Counted from the first letter of the stretch, positions 1 through 8,453 are shown. The stretch: DNA of 64,000 nt from Bacillus luti (GCF_001884105.1 NZ_MACI01000093.1:124001-188000), one strand, 5' to 3'. Notes: a model not told the origin generated them from the sequence alone. Numbers and translations are program-made.

Positions 1-186
1 CTTATTATATGCTTTGTGTTGTACGTTGGTAGTGTTATTGTTTATATCTCAAGGAAATTTTCGCAAGAAAGAGAGCTTGAAAAATCAGAAATAACAGCTG
101 AACTAGAAATGTTAGCTGATGAAAGTTATAAAAAACAAAAAATAAAAGAAGATCATGAAGCATCCCATCATTTAAACGCAAAATAA
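1..186 (+). CDS. C-terminal end of a small membrane-anchored protein (partial)
   Basis: The frame is open from base 1 to TAA at 184-186, giving the last 61 residues of a protein that begins before the window. The first 16 or so visible residues are hydrophobic (LIICFVLYVGSVIVYI), followed by a Lys/Glu-rich cytoplasmic-type tail ending in HHLNAK. This looks like a single-span membrane protein with a charged helical tail. I do not recognise the family. Confidence 0.55.
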   Translation, partial: LIICFVLYVGSVIVYISRKFSQERELEKSEITAELEMLADESYKKQKIKEDHEASHHLNAK

Positions 187-287
187 GTTTTAAAGATGGG
201 GATTTTTTTTTGAAGTCGTTTTTTATTATGTTTATAGCAAGTAACGCTAAAAGGAGTTTCCCGTACATAATGAAGGAGTGTATATAA

Positions 288-662
288 ATGAATTTTTATA
301 TCGCCTCAGGATTCCAAAATAAACATCTTGTCCGTTCGATAGCAAATGAACTGAAAAGTGCAGGATGGTCCCATACATATGATTGGACAAGAAACGAAAG
401 AGCAGTGAATCAAGAGCAGTTAAGAGAAATTGGTCAGTCAGAAAAGAATGCTATTAAAGAAGCCGATGTCTTTTTACTTATATTAGATGGCGGAAATGGA
501 AGTCATACAGAGTTTGGAATGGCGATTGCGCTAGAGAAACAGATATATGTATATCATGAAGGCAACCCGCTGCAAACAACGTTCTATCATTTGCCAGAAG
601 TAAATATTTTTGAAGGAGATGCAGCTGAATTTGCATCTCATGTTATGAATCATGTGAAATAA
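288..662 (+). CDS. Nucleoside 2-deoxyribosyltransferase-like protein
   Basis: The 124-residue protein opens with MNFYIASGF and carries an ADVFLLIL strand followed by GSHTEFGMAIAL. This is the Rossmann-like layout of the nucleoside 2-deoxyribosyltransferase/TIR-like hydrolase families, in which a Glu in the H/T-E-F/L-G segment is catalytic. It may act on a nucleoside or nucleotide N-glycosidic bond, but the substrate cannot be read from sequence. AAGGAG sits a few bases before ATG 288. The gene stands alone, with about 80 bases before the next one. Family placement is reasonable; enzymatic activity is inferred. Confidence 0.65.
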   Translation: MNFYIASGFQNKHLVRSIANELKSAGWSHTYDWTRNERAVNQEQLREIGQSEKNAIKEADVFLLILDGGNGSHTEFGMAIALEKQIYVYHEGNPLQTTFYHLPEVNIFEGDAAEFASHVMNHVK

Positions 663-743
663 TAGTAACTGCCTAAAAGGTTATAAAAGTGATCTTTTGG
701 GTACAGTGATGATAAGAAACGTATATAAAGGAGTTTACATAAT

Positions 744-1232
744 ATGAAATTAGAAAATGGATGGGAAACGAGCTTTTTAGAAGTCGTACAAAAGAGTGAA
801 TTTAAGAAAGATGCGCTTCTTAGTCAATTGCTTTTTGCAGATAACGAAGAAGTAGAAGAACTTGTTGATGATTACGGATACGAAGAGATTATTGAACGCG
901 AACATGACGATGAATTAGCAGAAGTGTTAGGGGAAGAACTGTTCAGTGAGATGGAGAGGTACGTATTTTTATCTTCACAACAAGAAGAGAAACTCATTTC
1001 ATTCGTAAATGGATTAGGTTTTCATGTACTAGATTGGATCGTGCTTCTTGAAACAGAATTTGGTATTGATAGTGCAAACTTTACGTCGGACGCCGTGAAA
1101 ATGTTAGAAAAGCGCTTTAGACAATTTCCACATATAGAGGATAAAACAATTTTTGATATGACATTTGGAGAAGCAATGGATGTATTAGAGTCCATTACAG
1201 GATTACAACTGAAAGAAAAGATGAACGCATAA
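744..1232 (+). CDS. Conserved acidic protein of unknown function
   Basis: A 162-residue, strongly acidic, mostly helical protein with no signal peptide or membrane segment. An AAGGAG ribosome site lies 13 bases before ATG 744, and a bidirectional terminator follows the stop. An acidic stretch (residues about 30-60, with EEVEELVDD and EREHDDEL) precedes a more hydrophobic helical C-terminal half. I do not recognise the family and assign no function. Confidence 0.6.
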   Translation: MKLENGWETSFLEVVQKSEFKKDALLSQLLFADNEEVEELVDDYGYEEIIEREHDDELAEVLGEELFSEMERYVFLSSQQEEKLISFVNGLGFHVLDWIVLLETEFGIDSANFTSDAVKMLEKRFRQFPHIEDKTIFDMTFGEAMDVLESITGLQLKEKMNA

Positions 1233-1233
1233 T

Positions 1234-1272
1234 GTAAAAAAGAACGTGAGGCTATCACGTTCTTTTTTTACA
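1234..1272. terminator. Bidirectional intrinsic terminator
   Basis: An 11-bp stem (AAAGAACGTGA / TCACGTTCTTT) has a 5-base loop, an A run before it and a T run after it. It can end transcription from the plus gene at 744 and from the convergent minus gene whose stop is at 1268. Confidence 0.85.
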
Positions 1273-1579
1273 TTATAATAATTTTGTCATCTAGTTTTGT
1301 TTGTCCGCTAAGAAGTGCGTTTAAATATTCCACTTTTCTTATACAGGCTTGTATATGTCTTTCAACCTCTTGTAACTCTCCTTGGTGATGCGTTTCAATT
1401 GGATGAATTTGCACGTTGAATTTTTCAAATTGACTACTATATGTTATTTCTGCATAGCCGCTCATAATATCGGTTTCGTTATGAAATAAAAATTGCTTCG
1501 TTTTGTCACAGAATGATACATCTTGAAATCCATATACTTTTAATGCTTCAATTACTTTTTTAATCATTTTTGTATTCAT
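1268..1579 (-). CDS. Conserved hypothetical protein
   Basis: A 103-residue soluble protein beginning MNTKMIKKVIEALKVYGF. The middle is probably beta-rich (SGYAEITYSSQFEKFNVQIHPIE), and a C-terminal helix contains QEVERHIQACIRKVEYLNALL. On the minus strand the start is preceded by AGAGGGTTAAAAA, a weak to moderate ribosome site. It converges with the upstream plus-strand gene across a shared terminator. I do not recognise the family. Confidence 0.6.
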   Translation of the reverse strand: MNTKMIKKVIEALKVYGFQDVSFCDKTKQFLFHNETDIMSGYAEITYSSQFEKFNVQIHPIETHHQGELQEVERHIQACIRKVEYLNALLSGQTKLDDKIIIM

Positions 1580-1634
1580 TTTTTAACCCTCTTTACGAAG
1601 TTCTACTTATGTATTATAACATAAAAAATTACAT

Positions 1635-1648
1635 AGAAAGCGCTTCCA
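1635..1648. promoter_or_regulatory. cre-like site (weak)
   Basis: AGAAAGCGCTTCCA matches the CcpA cre consensus TGNAARCGNWWWCA at all but two positions. It lies between the divergently transcribed genes at 1579 (minus) and 1783 (plus). Weak candidate. Confidence 0.3.
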
Positions 1649-1782
1649 AGTGTATTTTATTATAAACTTTACGTTTCAATCATAAAAATGAAACAAAGAA
1701 AAAATAATTGTAATGAAGAGAGGATTCTTTTATTGTTCCGTCATATATATAGAGAAATAGTGCAATAAAAGAGGTGAGGATC

Positions 1783-1998
1783 TTGAACTTTGATATTGTA
1801 GGACAAAAAGCATATATAAAAGATGGGCCGCATCGGAACCGAATTGGAATTGTAAGAAAAAACGAAGAGCAATTAAAATCACATTTTGTTATTGTAATTG
1901 GAGAACAAAGTATTGATGTGGAGCTAAAGGATATCGTGCTAGTTGGAGTGGACGTAGGACAATTTCATACATGGTGTGAGCAAAATGGTTATTTGTAA
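1783..1998 (+). CDS. Small conserved protein of unknown function
   Basis: About 71 residues from TTG 1783, reading NFDIVGQKAYIKDGPHRNRIGIVRKNEEQ. AGAGGTGA at 1770-1777 gives good spacing for TTG 1783. An in-frame GTG at 1774 lies inside that ribosome site, so TTG is preferred. The pattern of short beta strands with KDGPHRNRIGIV resembles a KOW/SH3-like small barrel, but that is only an impression. A terminator follows at 2035. Confidence 0.55.
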   Translation: MNFDIVGQKAYIKDGPHRNRIGIVRKNEEQLKSHFVIVIGEQSIDVELKDIVLVGVDVGQFHTWCEQNGYL

Positions 1999-2034
1999 AA
2001 GGGACGGGCTGTGAGATAATGAAATCTATTTGAG

Positions 2035-2065
2035 AAAAGAGAATATGTTATTGTATTCTCTTTTT
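2035..2065 (+). terminator. Intrinsic terminator
   Basis: The stem AAAAGAGAATA / TATTCTCTTTT has an 8-base loop and ends in a T run. It lies 37 bases after the stop of the gene at 1783. Confidence 0.7.
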
Positions 2066-2085
2066 CTATGTGTAAGGAGATAAAG

Positions 2086-2477
2086 ATGAAGTATAGAGAA
2101 CAAGATTTTACATTGGAGTTAAAAGAGAAAATTCAACGTATGGAAAAGGAAATAGAGCGCATATCATTTAAACTTTCTAAGGAGCATTCGTATTTATACA
2201 TAGAAAAAACATGGAATTAGATATGGGACTTGTTAAAGATAAAGAGCACCCTTTTGAGGTCGGGTATAATTCATCAGTTGCTATAGCTATATTAGATGAA
2301 GAAAAAGAGATGATTGGATTTCACAACATTCCAATTTGGAAATGCGAAAGAATCTTTTTAGGAATGTCAATTCAATCAAACATTTTGGGGAGTAAGAAAG
2401 TAGGGGAACTTGTTGATGAATCTTGTTATGAGATTGAGGAAGAGTTAAAAGGGCGACTAAAAGAATACTTGGAATGA
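2086..2477 (+). pseudogene. Probable frameshifted small gene (44-aa and 88-aa halves)
   Basis: The first half starts at ATG 2086 behind AAGGAG and runs 44 residues (MKYREQDFTLELKEKIQRM...) to TAG 2218-2220. The second half, in another frame, could start at ATG 2211 and runs 88 residues to 2477. The second half has no ribosome site of its own. The frames would join if the six-A tract at 2204-2209 had seven A's, reading IEKNMELDMG, giving one protein of about 130 residues. This could be a real mutation, a sequencing error at a homopolymer, or slippage. Alternatively the two are separate, translationally coupled genes. Function unknown. Confidence 0.5.
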
Positions 2478-2515
2478 TAATTCTCAAGATACGATGTATA
2501 AAGGGAGAACGGAAT

Positions 2516-2553
2516 AAAAAGACGCTAACAATTGTATGTTAGCGTCTTTTTTT
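2516..2553. terminator. Bidirectional intrinsic terminator
   Basis: The stem AAAAAGACGCTAACA pairs with TGTTAGCGTCTTTTT around a short loop. It serves the plus-strand gene ending at 2477 and tcyP, which converges from the other side and stops at 2555. Confidence 0.85.
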
Positions 2554-2554
2554 A

Positions 2555-3949
2555 TTATGAAGCAATTTCACCAGTTTTTGTATCATCTTGATTGTACGTA
2601 TCTTGATCTAATTCACCAAGCCATTTACTAGAAATAAGACCTGCTGTCATAGAGCCACTTACGTTAAGAGCTGTACGACCCATATCGATTAATGGCTCAA
2701 CTGAGATAACAAGAGCGACAATACCGATTGGTAAGTTCATTGTAGATAGTACGATTAATGCTGCGAATGTTGCACCGCCACCAACACCGGCAACACCGAA
2801 TGAGCTAATTGCAACGACAGCGATTAAAGTTAAAATAAATTGTGGTTGTAATGGATCGATTCCTACAGTTGGAGCGACCATCATTGCAAGCATTGCTGGG
2901 TAAATACCTGCGCAACCATTTTGACCGATAGATACTCCGAATGAAGCTGCGAAGTTAGCGATTCCTTCAGAAATACCAAGTTTTTCTTTTTGAGCTTCAA
3001 TATTTAATGGCATTGTACCAGCGCTAGAGCGCGATGTGAATGCAAATGTTAATACAGGGAATACCTTTTTCAAATATTGAATTGGATTTAAGCCAGATAG
3101 AGTGATTAATAATAAGTGAATAACGAACATTACGATAAGTGCTACATAAGACGCTAATACGAAGTTACCAAGTTTTAAAATAGCATTTATATCACTACCG
3201 GCAACTGTTTTTGCCATAAGAGCTAATACGCCGTATGGAGTAAGGCGTAAAATTAATGTTACCATGCGCATTACGATTGCATATACAGCATCAAGCATCT
3301 TCTTAAATAGCTCTGCTTGTTCTGGGTATTTCCGTTTTACACCGATAAAGGCGATACCGATAAAGGCTGCAAATATTACAACCGAAATTGTTGATGTAGG
3401 ACGAGCGCCTGTTAAATCAAGAAATGGATTTGTAGGTAACAGTTCTAATAATTTATCTGGAATTGTTGTCTTTTCAATTGAAGTAAATCTTTCTTCAACT
3501 AATTTCAGACGAGCAGATTCTGCATCACCTTGTTGTAATCCTGTTGCTGATACATCAAATCCTGCACTTGCAGCAATACCGACAGCTGCGGCAATTCCTG
3601 TAGTTAGAATTAAAATTCCGATAATAAGACCACTAATTTTCCCAAGATTTTTCGTTAACTGTAATTTTGTAAAAGCTGAAATAATCGATACTAAAATAAG
3701 TGGCATAACAATCATTTGAAGTAATTTCACATAACCGTTACCGATTAAGCTAAACCACGTATTTGATTCAATAATTACTTTAGAAGTAGGCTCATAAATA
3801 AATTGTAATATAAGACCGAAGATAATTCCGACTCCTAAAGCGGTAAATACGCGTTTATTAAAAGATACATGCTTACGTTGCATATAATACAATACGCCGA
3901 CTAAGATGAGCATGACTGCAACGTTAATTCCGACAAGCAGTGTATTCAT
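2555..3949 (-). CDS. tcyP: L-cystine sodium symporter TcyP
   Basis: A 464-residue polytopic membrane protein of the dicarboxylate/amino acid:cation symporter family. The N-terminus (MNTLLVGINVAVMLILVGVL), QRKHVSFNKRVFTALG and the re-entrant loop segments FTSRSSAGTMPLN and AGVGGGATFAA match B. subtilis TcyP in length and layout. It should take up cystine at the cell membrane. The start is set at 3949 because AGGGGG lies just before that ATG; an in-frame upstream ATG at 3970 lacks a ribosome site. It is transcribed alone from a sigma-A promoter at 3983-4011. Confidence 0.87.
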   Translation of the reverse strand: MNTLLVGINVAVMLILVGVLYYMQRKHVSFNKRVFTALGVGIIFGLILQFIYEPTSKVIIESNTWFSLIGNGYVKLLQMIVMPLILVSIISAFTKLQLTKNLGKISGLIIGILILTTGIAAAVGIAASAGFDVSATGLQQGDAESARLKLVEERFTSIEKTTIPDKLLELLPTNPFLDLTGARPTSTISVVIFAAFIGIAFIGVKRKYPEQAELFKKMLDAVYAIVMRMVTLILRLTPYGVLALMAKTVAGSDINAILKLGNFVLASYVALIVMFVIHLLLITLSGLNPIQYLKKVFPVLTFAFTSRSSAGTMPLNIEAQKEKLGISEGIANFAASFGVSIGQNGCAGIYPAMLAMMVAPTVGIDPLQPQFILTLIAVVAISSFGVAGVGGGATFAALIVLSTMNLPIGIVALVISVEPLIDMGRTALNVSGSMTAGLISSKWLGELDQDTYNQDDTKTGEIAS

Positions 3950-3982
3950 GTTGATTCCCCCTAATTCCAATCTGTTATATAG

Positions 3983-4011
3983 AATATAAGGTAATAAAAC
4001 CTATAAGTCAA
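3983..4011 (-). promoter_or_regulatory. Sigma-A promoter of tcyP with an inverted repeat in the spacer
   Basis: On the minus strand TTGACT and TATATT are separated by 17 bases. The spacer contains AGGT-N6-ACCT, which could be a repressor site. B. subtilis tcyP is repressed by CymR; whether this repeat is a CymR site is unproven. Confidence 0.6.
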
Positions 4012-4028
4012 CTAGGAAATTGCGGAAT

Positions 4029-4059
4029 TAAAAAAAAGATGGCAAAGTGCCATCTTTTA
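4029..4059 (-). terminator. Terminator of yqgY
   Basis: The 10-bp stem AAAGATGGCA / TGCCATCTTT has a 3-base loop and, read on the minus strand, is followed by a run of T's. Confidence 0.8.
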
Positions 4060-4299
4060 ATGTCCAGCTCCAGGGACGAGTAAAAACGTCGTGTAGTATG
4101 TAAATCCAATGAAGAAAACGGTTAAATATGCCCCGAATACGTATATATACATACGCTCTGTTAATTTTAAATAACTTAAAAGTACGAAGAAACCTGTTTG
4201 TCCTAAAAATAGTAGTGCGGTCGGGTGCATATCCCCTACGTAAAACATAACCGAGAAAATTCCAGTCCAAAAGCCGAGAACGCGAAACATGCGCTCCAT
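4057..4299 (-). CDS. yqgY: DUF2626 membrane protein YqgY
   Basis: An 80-residue protein with three hydrophobic segments (about residues 8-24, 28-45 and 50-72) and the family pattern MERMFRVLGFWTGIF, LFLGQTGFF, ERMYIYVFGAYLT, ending PGAGH. Length and sequence match B. subtilis YqgY. Its function is unknown. AAGGAGGGAG lies just before the ATG. Own terminator at 4029. Confidence 0.85.
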   Translation of the reverse strand: MERMFRVLGFWTGIFSVMFYVGDMHPTALLFLGQTGFFVLLSYLKLTERMYIYVFGAYLTVFFIGFTYYTTFLLVPGAGH

Positions 4300-4383
4300 G
4301 CAATCTCCCTCCTTTTCTAGAAAAAGTAAAACCTCTCTTCATTATAGTTTATTTTTCTTACTATTGTAAATATTCGTTCATAT

Positions 4384-4417
4384 AAAAAAGAAGCCAATTT
4401 CACTGGCTTCTTTTTTT
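4384..4417. terminator. Bidirectional-looking terminator
   Basis: The stem AAAAAGAAGCCA / TGGCTTCTTTTT has a 7-base loop. It lies just past the stop of the minus-strand regulator at 4427 and ends that gene. Confidence 0.8.
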
Positions 4418-4426
4418 ATATGAGAT

Positions 4427-5122
4427 TTAAATAGACATTTTATAATTACAAGATTTACATCCATCTAGTAAACTATCGTGCCGAGTTAATTCCATGTTAG
4501 GGAATAGGATTTCAAAAATCCCTTTCATCATATCTCCATGCATATTACAAATTTCAGTCGGGTGATGAACGGCAACTTCTTTAAATGGACAATTGTGTAC
4601 ATCATAGAAAATTGTTGTTCCATCTGGACTTAATTCAAATGCAGGGGATAAGCCAGCTGTTGAGAATGCTTCTTTTGCGATTTGAACTTTGTGTTCTACA
4701 GTTAAAGCATCTTCACTCACATTTAAACGCTGCATATGTTGTTGCATTAATTCCATTCCGAATTGTTTTCCTGTTTCGTATAGCGCTTTTTCACCAGCAG
4801 CTCCAAGGCTAAGTAGCGAATTGAAAGCTATTTTTGCTAATAATTGATAATCACGGAATGGAAATTGTAATTGGATAACATCTTCAGACAATACATATAG
4901 TCTGCTTGGTCTTCCGCCTTTGCCGGTTTTTTTTGTTTCTGATTTTAGCATATGAACATCTTCTAATTTAGATAAATGTAAACGTGCTACGTTCGGATGA
5001 ATCTCAAATTCATCTGCAATTTCTTGTACTGTTACGTAACTATGTTTTTGAGAAATATATTTATAAATGTAATAACGAGTTGGGTCAGATAATACGCCTG
5101 TAATTTTTAAAGCTTGTTCCAT
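4427..5122 (-). CDS. ArsR-type winged-helix regulator with a C-terminal cysteine domain
   Basis: A 231-residue protein. Residues about 5-75 form a winged helix (LSDPTRYYIYKYI, VQEIADEFEIHPNVARLHLSKLE), followed by GGRPSRLY, typical of the COG2345 group of ArsR-like regulators. The C-terminal half has conserved cysteines in NCPFKE, EICNMHGD and DGCKSCNYK, the arrangement used in SufR-like proteins to bind a metal or Fe-S cluster. The start at 5122 is chosen for AGGTGGAG just upstream; an in-frame upstream ATG would add 27 residues without a ribosome site. Effector and targets are unknown. It lies divergent from comGA, but nothing shows it regulates competence. Confidence 0.75.
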   Translation of the reverse strand: MEQALKITGVLSDPTRYYIYKYISQKHSYVTVQEIADEFEIHPNVARLHLSKLEDVHMLKSETKKTGKGGRPSRLYVLSEDVIQLQFPFRDYQLLAKIAFNSLLSLGAAGEKALYETGKQFGMELMQQHMQRLNVSEDALTVEHKVQIAKEAFSTAGLSPAFELSPDGTTIFYDVHNCPFKEVAVHHPTEICNMHGDMMKGIFEILFPNMELTRHDSLLDGCKSCNYKMSI

Positions 5123-5324
5123 GAGGATCTCCACCTTTATCACTTTATCCAAGATAATAACATTATAATACAGATAAACATGCGTATAGGTAATTTCAGA
5201 CAATAATTCAGAAATTGTTCATAATTTCACAAACATATTTTTCCTTTTTAATCTAATGAAAATGCAAAAGTTCTAATTTTTCTTGTGTGATTTTTCATGC
5301 TATATACATAGTGAGGAGGGAAAA

Positions 5325-6371
5325 ATGATGAATGGAATTGAAAGTTTTGCGAATACGATTTTGAAAGAAGCATGTAGGGTACAAGCATCGGATTTACATA
5401 TTGTACCCCGGCAGAAGGATGTAGTGGTTCAACTGCGTATAGGGAAAGATTTAATGACGAAACAATGCATTGAAAAGGAATTTGGAGAAAAACTTGTTTC
5501 ACACTTTAAATTTTTAGCATCTATGGATATAGGGGAGAGGCGGAAGCCACAAAATGGTTCATTGTATCTACAAATTGATGGGCAAGAAGCATATTTACGC
5601 CTTTCAACACTTCCAACAGTATATCAAGAAAGTCTCGTTATTCGTCTTCATTTACAAGCATCTGTTCAGCCATTATCTCATCTTTCGTTATTTCCAAGTA
5701 CAGTTAAAAAACTGCTCTCTTTCTTACATTATTCTCATGGATTACTCGTATTTACTGGGCCGACTGGTTCTGGGAAGACAACAACAATGTATGCATTATT
5801 AGAGGTAATTAGAAAAAAGAAAACACGCCGTATCGTTACACTGGAGGATCCAGTTGAAAAGAGAAATGATGATTTATTACAAATTCAAATTAATGAAAAA
5901 GCAGGGATCACATATGAAGCTGGTTTAAAGGCAATTTTACGCCATGATCCAGATGTTATCTTAGTGGGAGAAATCCGTGATGAAGAAACAGCGAAAATAG
6001 CTATAAGGGCAAGTCTCACGGGGCATTTAGTAATGACGACACTGCATACCAATGATACGAAAGGAGCGATACTGAGGTTTATGGATTATGGCATTACGAG
6101 GCAAGAGATTGAACAATCTTTATTGGCTATAGCTGCACAGCGACTTGTTGAATTGAAATGTCCATTTTGCAAAGGGAAGTGCTCAACTGTATGTAAATCA
6201 ATGAGGCAAGTAAGACAAGCGAGCATTTATGAGCTGTTATATGGACATGAGTTAAAACAAGCGATTAAAGGAGCGAACGGAGAATATGTTACGTATAAGC
6301 ATGAAACAATAGAATCTTCAATACGAAAAGGATACGCTTTAGGGTTTTTAGAAGAAGATGTTTATGTTTAA
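5325..6371 (+). CDS. comGA: Competence pseudopilus assembly ATPase ComGA
   Basis: A 348-residue GspE/PilB-type secretion ATPase that powers assembly of the competence pseudopilus at the membrane. Walker A is GPTGSGKTT (145-153). Asp-box residues (TLEDPVE) are near 172-178, the Walker B region VILVGEIRDEET is at 211-222, and the His box GHLVMTTLHTND is at 233-244. Four cysteines (C279, C282, C286, C290) form a C-terminal zinc-type motif. The start is ATG 5325 behind GTGAGGAGGG. It is first of seven overlapping or closely spaced comG genes. ComK should activate the operon, but I could not identify convincing ComK boxes. Confidence 0.93.
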   Translation: MMNGIESFANTILKEACRVQASDLHIVPRQKDVVVQLRIGKDLMTKQCIEKEFGEKLVSHFKFLASMDIGERRKPQNGSLYLQIDGQEAYLRLSTLPTVYQESLVIRLHLQASVQPLSHLSLFPSTVKKLLSFLHYSHGLLVFTGPTGSGKTTTMYALLEVIRKKKTRRIVTLEDPVEKRNDDLLQIQINEKAGITYEAGLKAILRHDPDVILVGEIRDEETAKIAIRASLTGHLVMTTLHTNDTKGAILRFMDYGITRQEIEQSLLAIAAQRLVELKCPFCKGKCSTVCKSMRQVRQASIYELLYGHELKQAIKGANGEYVTYKHETIESSIRKGYALGFLEEDVYV

Positions 6372-7395
6372 GAAAACATGGCGTTTAAGTGATCAAGTAG
6401 TATTGTTGAAAAGGTTAGGCGAATTATTAGAAAAAGGATATTCTCTTTTACAGGCATTAGAATTTTTGCGATTTCAATTCCCTTTAGAAAAGAAAGAGCA
6501 ATTGCAGCGCATGATTGAGGGATTAAAAGGTGGAAAAAGTCTGCATGATTCTTTTCATCAATTAATGTTTCATCAGGAGATGTTAAGCTATTTATTTTAT
6601 GCCGAGCAACATGGTGATATTTCTTTTGCATTGCAACAAGGGAGTGCACTTCTTTATAAGAAGGATAAGTATAGGAAAGATATGATGAAAATAATGCAGT
6701 ATCCAATGTTTTTAGCATTTTTTTTAATGATCATGATTATTGTGTTTAATCGCATCTTATTACCACAAGTTGAAATGGTTTATAGTGCGTTTAGTTCTAC
6801 AGTTCCACTATTTACAGAACAAATTTTAAGTGCAATTAAACTACTACCTTACATGATTGTTAGCATCATTTTTATTGTTATTATCGGATGTAGTTCATAT
6901 ATGTTGTATTTTCGAAAACTACCACATATGAAGCAGGTAAAAATTATGCTTCGTATTCCCCTCATAAAAACATTTCTTATTTTAAAGCATTCGCATTATT
7001 TCTCCACTCAATTGAGCGGATTATTGCATGGTGGACTATCCGTACTAGAAGCTTTAACGATAATGATGGAACAAAAATATAATCCGTTCTTTCAGTATGA
7101 AGCGGGCCGAATTGAAAGGCAATTAATTGCAGGAGAACCGTTACAATTTATTATTGCTAAAAGTGGGCATTATGAGAAAGAACTTTCGTATATTATTACG
7201 CATGGACAAGCAAACGGCAATTTAGCAATTGAATTAGGTGACTATAGCGACCTTATTATAGAAAAAATCGAACAAAAAATTAAACGTATATTAGTTATCA
7301 TTCAACCGATTTTGTTTACATGTATTGGTGGAATAGTTGTTCTTATGTATTTAGCAATGATGATGCCGATGTTTCAAATGATGAGTTCTATTTAG
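6358..7395 (+). CDS. comGB: Competence pseudopilus membrane platform ComGB
   Basis: A 345-residue GspF-type inner membrane protein with two T2SF domains (about 20-135 and 215-335) and three hydrophobic segments (about 117-135, 160-185, 315-340). It is the membrane partner of ComGA. It overlaps the comGA end by 14 bases; ATG 6364 is an alternative start two codons in. The sequence is intact, with HYFSTQLSGLLHGGLSVLEAL typical of the second domain. Confidence 0.9.
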   Translation: MFMFKKTWRLSDQVVLLKRLGELLEKGYSLLQALEFLRFQFPLEKKEQLQRMIEGLKGGKSLHDSFHQLMFHQEMLSYLFYAEQHGDISFALQQGSALLYKKDKYRKDMMKIMQYPMFLAFFLMIMIIVFNRILLPQVEMVYSAFSSTVPLFTEQILSAIKLLPYMIVSIIFIVIIGCSSYMLYFRKLPHMKQVKIMLRIPLIKTFLILKHSHYFSTQLSGLLHGGLSVLEALTIMMEQKYNPFFQYEAGRIERQLIAGEPLQFIIAKSGHYEKELSYIITHGQANGNLAIELGDYSDLIIEKIEQKIKRILVIIQPILFTCIGGIVVLMYLAMMMPMFQMMSSI

Positions 7396-7406
7396 GAGGC
7401 ATTTAT

Positions 7407-7706
7407 ATGCAGAATGAAGAAGGATTTACTCTTTTAGAAATGCTATTAGTTATGGTTGTTATCACTGTATTATTACTATTAATTATTCCGAATGTAGTTA
7501 CACAGCGCTCATCCGTCCAAGGAAAAGGGTGTGCGGCCTACGTGAAATCGATAGAAGCACAAATACAAGTATACCAATTACAACATAATAAAATTCCGTC
7601 ATTAACAGAACTAACAAATGAAAAATATATTACAGATGATAAGTGTCCGAATGGTGAATCCATTCATATTTCAAAGGATGGCGCAGTATCAACAGGGAAA
7701 TCGTGA
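7407..7706 (+). CDS. comGC: Major competence pseudopilin ComGC
   Basis: A 99-residue prepilin. The leader MQNEEG is cut before FTLLEM, with Glu at mature +5, and is followed by a roughly 22-residue hydrophobic helix. Two cysteines (GKGCAAY and DDKCPNG) could form the disulfide known for ComGC. GGAGG lies before ATG 7407. This is the structural subunit of the DNA-uptake pseudopilus, processed by ComC. It overlaps the comGD start by four bases. Confidence 0.92.
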   Translation: MQNEEGFTLLEMLLVMVVITVLLLLIIPNVVTQRSSVQGKGCAAYVKSIEAQIQVYQLQHNKIPSLTELTNEKYITDDKCPNGESIHISKDGAVSTGKS

Positions 7707-8158
7707 AACAAAAAGGATTTACTCTCTTAGAAATGCTGCTCGTACTATTTTCAATATCTGTACTAAGTATGATTACGTATTTAAATGTTCATTCATTATA
7801 TGAAAGACAAAAAATTGAACAATTTTTGAAACAGTTTTCGAATGACATATTATACATGCAGCAATTAGCGATAAACCGTCAAAAACACTATACATTACGA
7901 TGGCATAAAGAGAGAAATATGTATTATATAGGAGAGTCAGGCTCGACTCAATTTATTATCAAGAGAGAATATGACAATGATATACAAATTAATTTGCATA
8001 CGTTTCCAAATCCAATGACATATAATCCGAGCGGGAATATCAATAGAGGTGGTACGATTTTGCTTTCGTATCGAAATTATAAATATGAAATTGTATTTCA
8101 ACTTGGAAGAGGGAGATTTACGTATCGTGAAATGCCAAAAAGGGTCGGTAATGGCTGA
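7703..8158 (+). CDS. comGD: Minor competence pseudopilin ComGD
   Basis: A 151-residue protein with prepilin signal MKQKG cut before FTLLEM and Glu at +5, followed by a hydrophobic helix and a beta-rich C-terminal domain. The GTG start at 7703 overlaps the comGC stop. Role by family: minor pseudopilin needed for pseudopilus assembly. Confidence 0.88.
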   Translation: MKQKGFTLLEMLLVLFSISVLSMITYLNVHSLYERQKIEQFLKQFSNDILYMQQLAINRQKHYTLRWHKERNMYYIGESGSTQFIIKREYDNDIQINLHTFPNPMTYNPSGNINRGGTILLSYRNYKYEIVFQLGRGRFTYREMPKRVGNG

Positions 8159-8453
8159 GATGCTCGTGGCGTTAAGCTTATTAATGATGGCGGTATCGTT
8201 ACTCCTACCGCAAACAGTATTAGTTATGCAAGAAAGAAAAAATATACAAATTCATTATAAGGCGTTTGTATTATTAAAAAATGAATCAGCTTTATACATG
8301 TATGAGAACGAAGAAAAGCGAATGAAAGAAAAGGTCATAAACGGAATTGTATATTACACATATTGGGGAGGAAAGGAAGTTTGTGCTATGTGGAAAGATA
8401 TGAAAAAAAGAACGATGGAACAATGCTTTTATGTAGGCGAAAAAACAAATTAG
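8127..8453 (+). CDS. comGE: Minor competence pseudopilin ComGE
   Basis: About 108 residues from GTG 8127, reading VKCQKG then SVMAEMLVALSLL, so the prepilin cut after Gly6 leaves Glu at +5. The open frame extends upstream inside comGD, but the prepilin signal position supports GTG 8127, with GAGGGAGA about 11 bases before it. It overlaps comGD by 32 bases and comGF by 31. Confidence 0.82.
   Translation: MKCQKGSVMAEMLVALSLLMMAVSLLLPQTVLVMQERKNIQIHYKAFVLLKNESALYMYENEEKRMKEKVINGIVYYTYWGGKEVCAMWKDMKKRTMEQCFYVGEKTN

Noticed and set aside
35-268. Minus-strand ORF of 77 codons
   Set aside because: No ribosome site; it lies opposite the partial plus-strand gene and is compositionally a shadow.
3264-3719. 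151-codon plus-strand ORF inside tcyP
   Set aside because: Antisense to a well-conserved transporter, with no ribosome site.
5123-5324. ComK boxes before comGA
   Set aside because: AAAA and TTTT blocks occur, but no pair fits the AAAA-N5-TTTT spacing convincingly in this AT-rich stretch.
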